A DNA stretch of 64,000 nucleotides from the NCBI RefSeq assembly GCF_005860765.1, contig NZ_VCEI01000011.1, forward strand, positions 682,001 through 746,000, read 5' to 3'. This document shows positions 8,965 through 18,059 of the stretch, one piece after another. The translations under genes and the position numbers were made by a program. The notes below the pieces were generated by a model. It was not told the DNA's origin and made no database searches. It was given only the letters and a program-made list of their open reading frames with translations. Position 1 is the first letter of the stretch, and each line of letters starts with the position of its first letter. The DNA is from Dyadobacter sediminis. Lineage in GTDB: Bacteria > Bacteroidota > Bacteroidia > Cytophagales > Spirosomataceae.

Positions 8965-11172
8965 ATGAAAATTCGGTTCATCCTATGCATTCTGATGCTG
9001 CTGGTCATTACTGTTGCAAAGGCCACGCATATCGTCGGCGGGCAGCTTTTCATAACTGAAAACAAAAACAGCATCTACAATTATAATATCGGGCTCACCA
9101 TGTACTTCGATGCCCTTAACGGCAATCCCGGCGCCGAAGATCCGTTTGTGACCATCTATGTTTTCAGAAAACGGGACAATGCAGCCATTGGCTGGCTTGA
9201 AGCCCCAAAAATAGAACGAAAATCCGTCACGTATGCAAATCCGCTCTGCGGAATATCTTCTCTGGAGACGTACATGATCACTTACAGCTCGACTGTAAAG
9301 CTTGAAACCAGTGAATTCAATGATCCTGAAGGCTATTACATGGTCTGGGACCGGTGCTGCAGGAACGGAACGATCACCAATATCAAAAATCCCGGAGATG
9401 CAGGAAGCCTGTTTTACCTGGAATTTCCGCCCATCACTAAAAACGGCACGTCATTCAGCAACTCCTCCCCTGTTTTTCCAGCGGTAAAAGGCGATTATGC
9501 CTGTGTGAATTCACCCTTTTTCTTTGATTTCGGAGGTTCGGATGCGGATGGCGACAGCCTCGTTTACACCCTTGTAACGCCCATGCAGGGCTTTGCCGAC
9601 AAAGCCAATCCGAGCCAGCCCGCACGCGGATCGTCCGCTTACCCGCGGCTTACATGGATTGATAACATTACGGTTTCCAATGTAATTCCCGGTCCCAAGC
9701 CTTTAACCGTAAACGGTAAAACGGGAATGCTTTCGGTTACGCCCGGATTTGTAGGTCTCTACGTCTTTGCAGTGCAAGTGGATGAATACAGGAAAGGACA
9801 AAAAATCGGAACGCTTACACGCGATTTTCAGCTTAAAGTGGTCGATTGTCCCAAAATGGATCCGCCCAAACTGCTGTTCAAGCCTGCGGGAAAAAATGTG
9901 TTTTATACGGAAAACGAAATCATCACAATAAAAAAAGACGATCCTGACTGTTTTGAAGTAATTGTAACCGATCCTTCCATAAATCAGCTTGTAAAAGTAA
10001 ACGGAAGGGCTGTAAACAATTCCAAGGATTATTTTACGCTGCTTCCGGCCGAGTTCCGTACTACCATTGCCAACGATACGCTGAAATTTCAGATCTGTCT
10101 GGATGAATGTTTTGTTACTTACGACAACAGGCCGATCAAAATCGAACTTATAGCGGAGGATGAAAGCTGCCCGGTTCCATTAACCGATACTTTGAACATT
10201 TACATCCGCCGGGAAGGCAATGGCAATGCACCGCCGCAAATTACTACTTCCCTCGCTTCCGAATACATGCATGTGACCGCAGGCGTTCCGGTCAGTTTCA
10301 CTGTTTATGGAAAGGATCCCGACAAAGACAACCTTGCTCTTTCCGGCCGCGGAAGGGATTTCAACATGGCCGATCAAGCCATGAACTTTAAGTCCGTGAA
10401 CGGGACGGCGCCCGTGCAGCAGAATTTTACGTGGACGCCGCCCTGCAATGCCAGGAAAGGCGATACGCTGGCCGTTGACTTTCTGGTAGAGGACATGCGC
10501 TGTGAAGGCAACCCGCTTGGCGTTTCCAGGCCCGTTTATTTTATCGTCGACGAATCGCCGAACACGCCGCCTGCAGTCCGTACAACATTGCCTGAACCGG
10601 AAATTACCTATACGATCGGAAACTCGTCAGAAATCCTTTTTGATGTGCTTGCAACAGATCCGGATACCAGCACAATCAGTCTGGTTGCGGCCGGACGAGG
10701 CTTTGACCTTCCTGCTGCCGGAATGAACTTTGCAAACAAGACCGGAACACGCGAAGTCATTTCACCCTATGGATGGAACCCGGACTGCGCTTTGCTGAAC
10801 GGAAAAGGTGAGCAAACATTTGTAATTGATTTTATAGCGCAGGATAAAAGCTGCAGTTCGGCAAACGATACGACCACGGTGAAAGTGACCGTCAAGGACA
10901 ATTCCTTTACTGAATTTCCGGAGTTCCCGAATGTCATTACGCCCAATGGCGACGGCAAAAATGACTGTCTTTTTCTTCAGGATTTACCTGAAGGCAACTG
11001 CTCCGATCAGTTCAGGGACGTGACCGTTTATAACCGCTGGGGAAAACAGGTTTATTATTCCAAAGTAAAGGAAAACAACTGGTGCCCGGCAGACATTTCC
11101 GGCGGCTACTATTACTTTCTGATCCAGTATACGGCACGAACGTACAAAGGCGGCATCACGGTACTGAAATAA
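8965..11172 (+). CDS. Large secreted surface protein with tandem Ig/cadherin-like repeats and T9SS type B (gliding-associated) C-terminal domain
   Basis: A 735-residue protein with a Sec signal peptide (cleavage near VAKA-THIVGG). The N-terminal 330 residues form Cys-containing beta domains. Two tandem repeats of about 110 residues follow, each with a D-P-D core (YGKDPDKDNLALSGRGRDF and LATDPDTSTISLVAAGRGFD), resembling cadherin/PKD-like folds that bind calcium. The end (FPNVITPNGDGKNDCLF to YKGGITVLK) is a classical gliding motility-associated type B C-terminal domain, so the protein should be exported by the type IX secretion system and held at the surface. It is probably an adhesin or structural surface protein; no catalytic motif is seen. 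It stands alone, divergent from rlmD. Confidence 0.88.
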   Translation: MKIRFILCILMLLVITVAKATHIVGGQLFITENKNSIYNYNIGLTMYFDALNGNPGAEDPFVTIYVFRKRDNAAIGWLEAPKIERKSVTYANPLCGISSLETYMITYSSTVKLETSEFNDPEGYYMVWDRCCRNGTITNIKNPGDAGSLFYLEFPPITKNGTSFSNSSPVFPAVKGDYACVNSPFFFDFGGSDADGDSLVYTLVTPMQGFADKANPSQPARGSSAYPRLTWIDNITVSNVIPGPKPLTVNGKTGMLSVTPGFVGLYVFAVQVDEYRKGQKIGTLTRDFQLKVVDCPKMDPPKLLFKPAGKNVFYTENEIITIKKDDPDCFEVIVTDPSINQLVKVNGRAVNNSKDYFTLLPAEFRTTIANDTLKFQICLDECFVTYDNRPIKIELIAEDESCPVPLTDTLNIYIRREGNGNAPPQITTSLASEYMHVTAGVPVSFTVYGKDPDKDNLALSGRGRDFNMADQAMNFKSVNGTAPVQQNFTWTPPCNARKGDTLAVDFLVEDMRCEGNPLGVSRPVYFIVDESPNTPPAVRTTLPEPEITYTIGNSSEILFDVLATDPDTSTISLVAAGRGFDLPAAGMNFANKTGTREVISPYGWNPDCALLNGKGEQTFVIDFIAQDKSCSSANDTTTVKVTVKDNSFTEFPEFPNVITPNGDGKNDCLFLQDLPEGNCSDQFRDVTVYNRWGKQVYYSKVKENNWCPADISGGYYYFLIQYTARTYKGGITVLK

Positions 11173-11285
11173 CGCGCCTCTTGCATGCAATGTTGATGAC
11201 GCAAAGAATGCATTCGGGCGTATTTACCCGGTTTCCGGGAAACATTAACAAAACGGACATTGTTAGTCATTGGAAACTATAACCA

Positions 11286-11699
11286 ATGCATGCAATGACT
11301 GACAATTTTCAATGGGGATTTCTGATGGCCAGGCTTGCGGCCGGCATGAGTATGTTCGGGCACGGACTCGTACGCTTGCCAAAACTAAACGGATTCAGTC
11401 ACTGGATGGTCGAGCAGTTTCAGAAATCCATGCTTCCGGATGCAATCGTAATTCCTTTCAGTTACGTACTGCCCGTGGCCGAATTCACAATCGGGCTCTT
11501 GCTTCTGCTTGGATTATTTACACGCAATGCGCTCATGGCGGCTGGATTGGTTATGGTCGCTCTCCTATTCGGATCTTCCATGATTGAGGAATGGAGTGCT
11601 ATTCCGTCCCAGCTTTTACATGCCGCATTCTTTGCAGTTCTGCTCTGCTATACAGACCTGTATAACCAGTTTTCACTGGATCAGAAATTCCGTAAGTAG
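11286..11699 (+). CDS. DoxX family integral membrane protein
   Basis: A 137-residue protein with four predicted membrane segments. It carries the DoxX/DoxD-like pattern LMARLAAGMSMFGHGLVRLPKLNGF at the start, a central VLPVAEFTIGLLLLLGLFTR helix and a C-terminal LLCYTDLYNQFSLD tail. DoxX proteins are small inner-membrane proteins linked in some species to thiosulfate/quinone oxidoreduction or to redox homeostasis, but most are uncharacterised. ATG codons at 11286 and 11295 are both possible. It stands alone between the T9SS gene and a long AT-rich gap. Confidence 0.82.
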   Translation: MHAMTDNFQWGFLMARLAAGMSMFGHGLVRLPKLNGFSHWMVEQFQKSMLPDAIVIPFSYVLPVAEFTIGLLLLLGLFTRNALMAAGLVMVALLFGSSMIEEWSAIPSQLLHAAFFAVLLCYTDLYNQFSLDQKFRK

Positions 11700-12106
11700 C
11701 CGGGGATTCTTTTTCTGCGTATTATATAAATGAAAAGGAAAGTACTTTCCAGGCAAATTATAGATAGCTAAATGGATCAAATTGCAAGTTCTAATTATAT
11801 GTATTTTTCTTTTAAGACTTACAATATTTAATGAATAATTAAAAAGTATTTTATTTATAATAAGTATTTTACATTTACTATTTATTAAATGTATTTTAAA
11901 TAACTCACATATAAAATTTTTCAAACATATTTTATGTTTATAATGCTTTAAATGTATAGAAAATCATACCATATTATTTTTAAGCAAAATTCTTTGAAAA
12001 TCAATAATTTAGTTTTCAAATAACGCTAAAATCGCATTTACATGCTTGCCCTTTGTTTCTTTTTAAAATATTGCTTCTCACATTTTTTAAATCAAAAAAC
12101 TAAATC
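11700..12106. other. Long AT-rich non-coding gap
   Basis: About 400 bp of very AT-rich DNA after the DoxX gene, with many short TATT/ATTTA runs and no convincing reading frame, RNA gene or long repeat. It ends in the promoter and operator of the Rrf2-family gene. Confidence 0.6.
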
Positions 12107-12114
12107 TACTTTTG
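12107..12114 (+). promoter_or_regulatory. -7 promoter element of the Rrf2-family gene
   Basis: TACTTTTG matches the Bacteroidota TAnnTTTG -7 consensus exactly and ends one base before the operator. No good -33 TTG is seen at the usual distance, so this promoter may be weak without help. Confidence 0.5.
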
Positions 12115-12115
12115 T

Positions 12116-12138
12116 ACTGTAATTATAATAGTTACAGT
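12116..12138 (+). promoter_or_regulatory. Palindromic operator ACTGT-N13-ACAGT overlapping the Rrf2 gene leader
   Basis: An inverted repeat with 7-bp perfect arms (ACTGTAA / TTACAGT) and 9-bp centre, placed between the -7 element and the ATG at 12139. The same ACTGT-N13-ACAGT arrangement recurs at 12564-12586 ahead of the next gene. This strongly suggests binding of the dimeric Rrf2 regulator and autoregulation. Confidence 0.75.
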
Positions 12139-12549
12139 ATGAACAACGGACGTTTTGCTATTTCGGTACATATTCTGACGCTCCTCGCGGATGCGGCAGC
12201 TGAATGGGTACCTTCCGAGTATCTCGCCGGAAGCATTAATATCAATCCGGTACTGGTACGCAAGGAACTTAGTAATCTTCGGGAACACGGACTGGTAATC
12301 AGTAAAGAAGGAAAATCGGGCGGTAACAGGCTTGCCAGAAACCCGGAACAAATTTTCATGTCTGACGTTTACAAAGCCGTCAGACAAAAGGATCTGCTCG
12401 GAAAAAGCATTAACGCGCCCAACCCGCAATGTGACGTCGGAAAGGAAATCAACAAGCATCTGGACAGTCTTTACGATGAAGCAGAAAAAGCATTGCTGCT
12501 GAGTCTGGAAAGGAAATCTTTGTCTGATTTTCATAAACAGTTCAGTTAA
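12139..12549 (+). CDS. Rrf2 family transcriptional regulator
   Basis: A 136-residue winged-helix regulator. The N-terminal MNNGRFAISVHILTLLADA helix, the recognition region SINPVLVRKELSNLREHGLV-like stretch and the wing SKEGKSGGNRLARNPEQI are typical of Rrf2/YwnA-type proteins. Only one Cys is visible (in NPQCDVGKEI), so an IscR-like three-Cys iron-sulfur cluster is not expected; it may sense redox or electrophiles through this Cys or bind another ligand. The ATG at 12139 immediately follows a palindromic operator, implying autorepression. The next gene encodes an NAD(P)-binding reductase carrying the same operator. An Rrf2/NAD(P)-reductase pairing of this type is also known in Bacillus (ywnA/ywnB). 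Confidence 0.88.
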   Translation: MNNGRFAISVHILTLLADAAAEWVPSEYLAGSININPVLVRKELSNLREHGLVISKEGKSGGNRLARNPEQIFMSDVYKAVRQKDLLGKSINAPNPQCDVGKEINKHLDSLYDEAEKALLLSLERKSLSDFHKQFS

Positions 12550-12563
12550 TTTCTTTGCACAAA

Positions 12564-12586
12564 ACTGTAACATTTATTATAACAGT
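12564..12586 (+). promoter_or_regulatory. Second ACTGT-N13-ACAGT operator, upstream of the NAD(P)-binding reductase gene
   Basis: Same half-sites and exactly the same 13-bp spacing as 12116-12138, located 28 bp upstream of the ATG at 12615. An imperfect -7 element (TTTCTTTG, about 12551-12558) precedes it. The layout indicates that the Rrf2 regulator also represses this gene. Confidence 0.7.
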
Positions 12587-12614
12587 AATCTTTAAAACTT
12601 AAAACAAAATACGT

Positions 12615-13268
12615 ATGAAAATTGCATTGATTGGAGCCACAGGATTTGTCGGCTCCAAAGTATTGGAAGAACTGGTCTCACGCGATCATCAAGTGACGGC
12701 CATCGCCAGAAATCTGGAAAAAATAACGCTGGAAAACGAACTGATCACGCTTAAACCCGCGGACATTCTGAACTCGTCCGAGGTTTCTGAAGCCGTGGCC
12801 GGCAATGATGCTGTAATCAGCGCATTTAATCCCGGCTGGACCAATCCGAATATTTACAAGGATTCCATTGAAGGTTACAAATCCATTCAGGAAGGTGTAA
12901 AACAATCGGGAATCAAGCGGTTGCTGGTTGTTGGCGGGGCTGGCAGCCTCGAAGTGGCGCCCGGGGTGCAGCTTGTTGATACGCCGGATTTCCCTGCAGA
13001 ATACAAGGCCGGCGCAAGTGCCGCAAGAGATTACCTGAACCTGATCAAAACGGAAACCGAGCTGGACTGGACTTTTTTGAGCCCTGCGATTGAAATGCAT
13101 CCGGGAACGTCAGGCGTGAGAAAAGGTGTTTACAGAACCGGTGAGGACAATCCTGTTTTCAACGAAAAAGGCAGAAGCATCATTTCGGCAGAAGACCTTG
13201 CCGTAGCCATTGCGGACGAAATTGAACAATCCAACTTTGTTAAAAAGCGCTTTACCGCTGCATACTAA
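12615..13268 (+). CDS. NAD(P)-binding (NmrA/YwnB-like, atypical SDR) reductase
   Basis: A 217-residue Rossmann-fold protein starting with the dinucleotide-binding motif MKIALIGATGFVGSKVLEEL (GxTGFxG), followed by VTAIARN and a LLVVGGAGSLEV strand. It lacks the YxxxK catalytic pair of classical SDRs, as usual for NmrA/YwnB-type proteins (atypical SDRs). It probably reduces a small carbonyl/quinone substrate or acts as an NAD(P)H sensor. It follows the Rrf2 gene by 65 bp and has its own copy of the operator. The pairing suggests an inducible detoxification or redox stress response, which is inference. Confidence 0.85.
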   Translation: MKIALIGATGFVGSKVLEELVSRDHQVTAIARNLEKITLENELITLKPADILNSSEVSEAVAGNDAVISAFNPGWTNPNIYKDSIEGYKSIQEGVKQSGIKRLLVVGGAGSLEVAPGVQLVDTPDFPAEYKAGASAARDYLNLIKTETELDWTFLSPAIEMHPGTSGVRKGVYRTGEDNPVFNEKGRSIISAEDLAVAIADEIEQSNFVKKRFTAAY

Positions 13269-13560
13269 AAGTATTTGAAAAAAGGAAAATAAGTACAAGG
13301 CATACTGTAAGGTCAATATGTCTTGTACCTAAAAAATGTATGTAGCATTTAGAAAGAACAATACATACGTAAAGCTTTATAAATTTTAAATGTACTATTA
13401 GTATATTGAATTAATGGTTTAACCATAAGTGACTTAACATATTCTGATTTATTTACAAGATTTCCATTTTAAGATTTTGTAAATTATTTGGCTCATTATA
13501 CTGCTAATGTGAAGCGGGATAAAGTTCTTTGCATCTTGAATGTTATCTTAATATCAAGTG
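13269..13560. other. AT-rich intergenic region before the porin gene
   Basis: About 290 bp of AT-rich non-coding sequence. Partial promoter-like words such as TTCTTTG are present, but no full -33/-7 pair, terminator or repeat can be supported. Confidence 0.5.
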
Positions 13561-14883
13561 ATGAAGCGACTTTTTACCGCAGCTGTTCTCCTTTTGGCTT
13601 TCCTTGTTGCACCACAGGCAAATGCACAGCGGTTTTTGATGGATCTGGTGGATACAACAAACCAGATGGGAAAAGGAATGCTTTCCATTTATGAACGGTA
13701 CAACCGGGTCCGGATCAGCGGATACATACAGCCTCAGTTCCAGTACACACTCCAGGAAGGCGCGGAAACCTTTGCGGGCGGCAATTTTTCACCCATGTCA
13801 AACAACCGCTTTACGCTGCGCCGCGGAAGACTGCGCGTGGATTACGCGCATCTGAATAAAAACAATGATCCAACTTCCTACTTTGTTTTTCAGTTTGACG
13901 GTACGGAACGCGGCGTCGCCATCCGGGATTTCTGGGGCCGGTTTTATGAAAACAAGTTCCGGATTTTTGCACTGACAACGGGCATGTTTGCACGTCCGTT
14001 CGGACATGAAGTAAACTTGTCTTCGGCAAACCGGGAGTCGCCGGAACGCGGCAGGATGTCGCAGCTTTTGATGAGAACCGAGCGGGACATTGGAATGATG
14101 TTAACCGTAACAAGCCGAAAAAGTTTAAGCTGGTCGCAGAAACTCAAACTGGATGTCGGCGTATTCAACGGGCAAGGCATGTCCGGTACCTCAGAGTATG
14201 ACAGCCATAAAGATGTGATCGGAAGGATCAGTCTGAAACCAACGCGCATTCATGCACTTGGCGGAGCCACACTGTCGGCAGCCATTTCGGGTTACGCAGG
14301 CGGCATCACCAGCCAGTCCGAAACGGTTTATAAAACCAGGATGAAGGAAAATGCATTTCGGGCTGTCAAGGATTCTTCGGACAGTAATTACGCCAAAGTT
14401 CTGCCGCGCAAGTATGCCGGTGCCGATTTCCAGATTTTCTTTCCGAACCGGACGGGTAAAACGGAGTTCCGTGCCGAGTACGTGTTCGGAAAACAGACTG
14501 CCACTTCGGGAAGCAGCGAAACGCCGGGCGTATATCCGGTTTCAAATGGTGTGAAAGATCCGTTGTATGTCAGGAATTTCAACGGGGCCTATTTTTATTT
14601 CCTGCAGCACCTTGGCAGCCTGAATCACCTGTTTGTTTTGAAATACGACTGGTATGATCCCAATTCAAAGGTTTCAGGAAATGCGCTGACCAATACGGCC
14701 GGTTTCAGCAAAGCGGATCTCCGTTTCGATACTGTCGGAATGGGTTATGTTTACGTGGCCAACGAGTCGTTGAAATTTACCTTGTATTACGATTTGGTCC
14801 GAAATGAAAAGTCAGCGTTAAAAGGGTTTGAAAAAGACGTGCGGGACGATGTACTTACATGCCGCGTGCAATATAGCTTCTAG
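13561..14883 (+). CDS. Porin_O_P (phosphate-selective porin-like) outer membrane protein
   Basis: 440 residues with a signal peptide (MKRLFTAAVLLLAFLVAPQANA). The mature protein is an alternating beta-strand barrel with typical Porin_O_P opening VRISGYIQPQFQYT, a FTLRRGRLRVDYAHL strand, DFWGRFYENKFRIFALTTGMF, and a C-terminal strand ending in the aromatic residue (VQYSF). These features match the phosphate-selective porin O/P family; substrate selectivity in Bacteroidota is generally unproven. The ATG at 13561 is used; a GTG directly before it is in frame but less likely. The 3' end overlaps the convergent SRPBCC gene by 29 bp. Confidence 0.87.
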   Translation: MKRLFTAAVLLLAFLVAPQANAQRFLMDLVDTTNQMGKGMLSIYERYNRVRISGYIQPQFQYTLQEGAETFAGGNFSPMSNNRFTLRRGRLRVDYAHLNKNNDPTSYFVFQFDGTERGVAIRDFWGRFYENKFRIFALTTGMFARPFGHEVNLSSANRESPERGRMSQLLMRTERDIGMMLTVTSRKSLSWSQKLKLDVGVFNGQGMSGTSEYDSHKDVIGRISLKPTRIHALGGATLSAAISGYAGGITSQSETVYKTRMKENAFRAVKDSSDSNYAKVLPRKYAGADFQIFFPNRTGKTEFRAEYVFGKQTATSGSSETPGVYPVSNGVKDPLYVRNFNGAYFYFLQHLGSLNHLFVLKYDWYDPNSKVSGNALTNTAGFSKADLRFDTVGMGYVYVANESLKFTLYYDLVRNEKSALKGFEKDVRDDVLTCRVQYSF

Positions 14884-15355
14884 TTCCGAAGCGTTCTTCC
14901 AGTACCTTTTTGCGGTACCTGAAAATGTTATTGACCTCGTTCCGGACAAACACCGCGTCAACGAAATTGCCGATGAATCCGAGCGGAACCTTGTAATGAA
15001 GAATATCTTCCATCAAAACGCCTTCATCAATGGCTGTAAAACGGTGCTGATGGTGCCAGAAAGCATACGGCCCGAAACGCTGCTCGTCCACAAAATAATG
15101 ATTTTCGGAAACATGGGTGATTTCTGTGACCCATTTCAACGGAATGCCCAGAACAGGCTTGACAATGTACCGGATGATCTGGCCGGCGTACATTTTTTCA
15201 CCGTGGTGCGACGAAGTTACCACAAATCCCATGTGCGAGGGAGTAATTTCTTTCAGATTAGCCGGGTTGGAAAAAAACGTCCAGGCTTCCTCGAGAGAAA
15301 TGGGCAGCTTTTGTGTAAAATACAACTCTTGCATTGCTTTATGATTGATTAACAT
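14855..15355 (-). CDS. SRPBCC (START/Bet v1-like) ligand-binding protein
   Basis: A 166-residue protein of the SRPBCC fold. The N-terminal strand ELYFTQKLPISLEEAWTFFSNPANLKEITP has the characteristic helix-grip opening. The later segments YIVKPVLGIPLKWVTEITHV and FVDEQRFGPYAFWHHQHRF are typical of the subgroup often labelled cell division inhibitor-like or polyketide cyclase-like. These proteins bind hydrophobic ligands; no specific role can be assigned. ATG codons at 15355 and 15334 are both possible. The coding end overlaps the porin gene tail by 29 bp in the opposite orientation. Confidence 0.82.
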   Translation of the reverse strand: MLINHKAMQELYFTQKLPISLEEAWTFFSNPANLKEITPSHMGFVVTSSHHGEKMYAGQIIRYIVKPVLGIPLKWVTEITHVSENHYFVDEQRFGPYAFWHHQHRFTAIDEGVLMEDILHYKVPLGFIGNFVDAVFVRNEVNNIFRYRKKVLEERFGTRSYIARGM

Positions 15356-15439
15356 AACCCGCTAAATAACCAGGCCAGCCTGAACGTCAGGTGGCATGAT
15401 TTTCTTAACTTTTGTATCTTAACTTAACTCCATAGCACC

Positions 15440-15886
15440 ATGAACAGAAAAATGATTGCGACCACATCTTTATCCATTTATGCAAACCCTCTGAAAGTGT
15501 GGAGAGCGTTGATTGATCCGGAAACTGTTAAGAAATACATGCACGGCGCCGAAGTTAGTTCCGGCTGGGAAGTAGGCAGCCCGATAACTTTTACGGGGAC
15601 CTGGGACGGTAAAACTTACGTGGATAAAGGAACGATCCTGGAAATCATACCGGAGAGGGTATTAAGCTATTCCTACTGGAGTCCGCTTGCAGGCTCAGAA
15701 GATTACGAAGACAATTACGCGCATGTTACTTATCATATCGCTCCGTTTGACAACGAAACTACGCTGACCATTACGCAGGACAATCTGGAGACCGAAGAAG
15801 AAGTTGTAAGAGCTGAGGAAAACTGGATGTCCGTCATGCACAACCTGAAAAATATTCTTGAAGAAAAATCAAAGCACGTTTTATAG
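15440..15886 (+). CDS. SRPBCC/AHSA1-domain protein
   Basis: A 148-residue protein of the AHSA1 (activator of Hsp90 ATPase homolog 1-like) branch of the SRPBCC superfamily. It shows SIYANPLKVWRALIDPETVKKYMHGAEV, the GSPITFTGTWDGKTYVDKGTILEI core strands and the C-terminal helix with NWMSVMHNLKNILEE. Bacterial members are small cytoplasmic ligand-binding proteins of mostly unknown function. It is divergent from the other SRPBCC gene (14855-15355), with 84 bp between starts, and convergent with tex across a strong terminator. Confidence 0.88.
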   Translation: MNRKMIATTSLSIYANPLKVWRALIDPETVKKYMHGAEVSSGWEVGSPITFTGTWDGKTYVDKGTILEIIPERVLSYSYWSPLAGSEDYEDNYAHVTYHIAPFDNETTLTITQDNLETEEEVVRAEENWMSVMHNLKNILEEKSKHVL

Positions 15887-15887
15887 A

Positions 15888-15929
15888 AAAAAGTACTTTC
15901 CGAAACAGGCATTTCGGAAAGTACTTTTT
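15888..15929. terminator. Strong bidirectional terminator between SRPBCC gene and tex
   Basis: A perfect 18-bp inverted repeat (arms AAAAAGTACTTTCCGAAA and TTTCGGAAAGTACTTTTT) with a 6-nt loop. A/T runs on both sides give a U tract in either direction. Confidence 0.92.
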
Positions 15930-15932
15930 AAT

Positions 15933-18059
15933 TTACAGCTTCATGCTGAGAGCAATCCGTTTGCGTGCCAGATCTACTTCCGTCACTTTCACATTTACAA
16001 TCTGCTGAAGACGTACAACTTCATTCGGATCTTTGATAAACCGGTCGGCCAATTGAGAAACGTGCACCAGGCCGTCCTGTTTAACGCCAATATCGACAAA
16101 AGCACCGAAAGCTGTGATGTTGGTTACGATACCCGGCAGGATCATTCCGGTTTTCAAATCCTCCGGTTTTCTGACACTGCTGTCAAATTCAAATGGCTTC
16201 ATCCCGGCTCGCGGATCGCGCGAAGGTTTTTCCAGTTCCAGTAAAATATCCTTTAAAGTAGGCAGCCCGACCGCATCGGATACATACTTCTCGGGCCTGA
16301 TCTGCTTTCTGAGTTCAGGTTTCTGCATCAGTTCCCGGATGGTCGTACCCGCATCTTTAGCCATTTGTTCCACCAGACCGTATCTTTCAGGATGTACTGC
16401 ACTGGAATCCAACGGATTATCTGCATTTTGAATTCGAAGAAAACCTGCTGCCTGCTCAAATGCCTTGGAACCAAGCCTCGGCACTTTCAATAATTGCTGA
16501 CGTGTCTTAAAATTCCCGTTTTTAGCCCTGAAATCCACGATATTCTGCGCCAGCGCAGGCCCAAGCCCTGATACATAGCGAAGTAAATGCTTGCTTGCCG
16601 TGTTCAGGTTTACGCCTACGGAATTTACGCAGCTTTCCACGACTACATCCAAAGCATTTCGCAATGAATTCTGGTCTACATCGTGCTGGTACTGCCCTAC
16701 TCCGATGGATTTCGGATCAATCTTAACCAGTTCCGCCAATGGGTCCATCAACCGCCGGCCAATGGAAACCGAACCGCGAACGGTTACATCCTTATCCGGA
16801 AACTCCTCCCGCGCAACTTCCGAAGCCGAGTAAATGGAAGCGCCCTGTTCACTGACCATAAACAATCCGATTTCTGCTATTTTACCACTTTCCTCCAGTA
16901 ATCTTCTAACAAAATCCTCCGTTTCACGCCCGGCAGTACCGTTTCCAACCGCAATCGCTTCTACCTGAAACTTGGCGATGGCATCAGCCAGTTTGTTGCG
17001 TGCTTCCGCAGGTTTATCAAACGGATAAATGACATGATCGGCCAGTAAGTTTCCCTGGCTATCGAGCACCACGACTTTGCAGCCGGTACGAAAGCCCGGA
17101 TCAATAGCCAGCACCTTTTTTTGTCCGAGCGGAGAGGCAAGCAGCAGCTGACGCAGATTTTCGGTAAATACCTGAATGGCGGCCGTATCGGCTTTTTCCT
17201 TGGACAAACCGGCAAATTCCGTTTCAATGGAAGGTTTCAGAAGCCGTTTGTAACTATCCGTCAATGCCAGCACTATCTGATCCCTGCAAGCCGGCGGACC
17301 TTGCAGAAAAAGCCTTTCCAATAGAGTGAGTGCCTGATCTTCATCCGCGGAAATATCCACGTTCAGTATGCCTTCCTCTTCACCGCGGCGAATCGCCAGC
17401 AGCCGGTGCGACGGTATGCGGGAAAGCCGCTCCGAAAACTCAAAGTAATCGCGGTACTTCACACCTTCTTCTTCTTTCTTCTTTTTAACCTTTGCAGTAA
17501 TGACCGCCTCTTTCTGAAACAGAATGCGGACACGGCTTCTGGCATCCTGATTTTCGTTGATCCATTCCGCCATGATGTCCCGTGCGCCGTTCAAGGCATC
17601 TTCTGCCGAAAGGACCTGATCGTTCAGAAAAGTCCGTGCTTTTTGTATGGGATTCGTTTCTTTTCCTGAAAATATCAGCCGGGCCAGCGGTTCAAGCCGT
17701 TTTTCAATTGCAAGGGTCGCACGGGTTTTTCTTTTCTGCTTGTATGGCAGATAAAGATCTTCCAGTTCAATGATGGAAAATACGCTTTCAATGCGTTTTT
17801 TCAGCTCCGGCGTAAGTTTTCCCTGCTCATCGATATTTTTCAGGATAAATTCCCTGCGTTTTTCTACTTCCTGCTGCTTCTGCCATGCGTCTTTAATGGC
17901 GCCGATCTGCACCTCGTCCAGACCGCCTGTTGCTTCTTTCCGGTACCTTGATATGAACGGCAGCGTTGCTCCCTCTTCAAAAAGCTGCACCGTATTCCTG
18001 ACCTGCTTCTCAGAAATGCCTGTGTGCTGCGCAATAAGCGGATAATTCATACTTGTCAT
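15933..18059 (-). CDS. tex: Tex family transcription accessory / RNA-binding protein
   Basis: About 708 residues. The Tex domain order is visible: an N-terminal helical region (EKQVRNTVQLFEEGATLPFISRYRKEATGGLDE split over HTH and helices), a YqgF/RNase H-like domain with LAIDPGFRTGCKVVVLDSQG, the helix-hairpin-helix block LNTASKHLLRYVSGLGP and VPRLGSKAFEQAAGFLRI, and a C-terminal S1 RNA-binding domain (GMILPGIVTNITAFGAFVDIG). Tex is a conserved cytoplasmic nucleic-acid-binding protein with effects on transcription and virulence gene expression in several species. The ATG at 18059 is preferred over an in-frame TTG at 18098. Confidence 0.95.
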   Translation of the reverse strand: MTSMNYPLIAQHTGISEKQVRNTVQLFEEGATLPFISRYRKEATGGLDEVQIGAIKDAWQKQQEVEKRREFILKNIDEQGKLTPELKKRIESVFSIIELEDLYLPYKQKRKTRATLAIEKRLEPLARLIFSGKETNPIQKARTFLNDQVLSAEDALNGARDIMAEWINENQDARSRVRILFQKEAVITAKVKKKKEEEGVKYRDYFEFSERLSRIPSHRLLAIRRGEEEGILNVDISADEDQALTLLERLFLQGPPACRDQIVLALTDSYKRLLKPSIETEFAGLSKEKADTAAIQVFTENLRQLLLASPLGQKKVLAIDPGFRTGCKVVVLDSQGNLLADHVIYPFDKPAEARNKLADAIAKFQVEAIAVGNGTAGRETEDFVRRLLEESGKIAEIGLFMVSEQGASIYSASEVAREEFPDKDVTVRGSVSIGRRLMDPLAELVKIDPKSIGVGQYQHDVDQNSLRNALDVVVESCVNSVGVNLNTASKHLLRYVSGLGPALAQNIVDFRAKNGNFKTRQQLLKVPRLGSKAFEQAAGFLRIQNADNPLDSSAVHPERYGLVEQMAKDAGTTIRELMQKPELRKQIRPEKYVSDAVGLPTLKDILLELEKPSRDPRAGMKPFEFDSSVRKPEDLKTGMILPGIVTNITAFGAFVDIGVKQDGLVHVSQLADRFIKDPNEVVRLQQIVNVKVTEVDLARKRIALSMKL

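Noticed and set aside
12139..12549. IscR-type iron-sulfur regulator
   Set aside because: Only one Cys is present, so the three-Cys cluster-binding region is missing.
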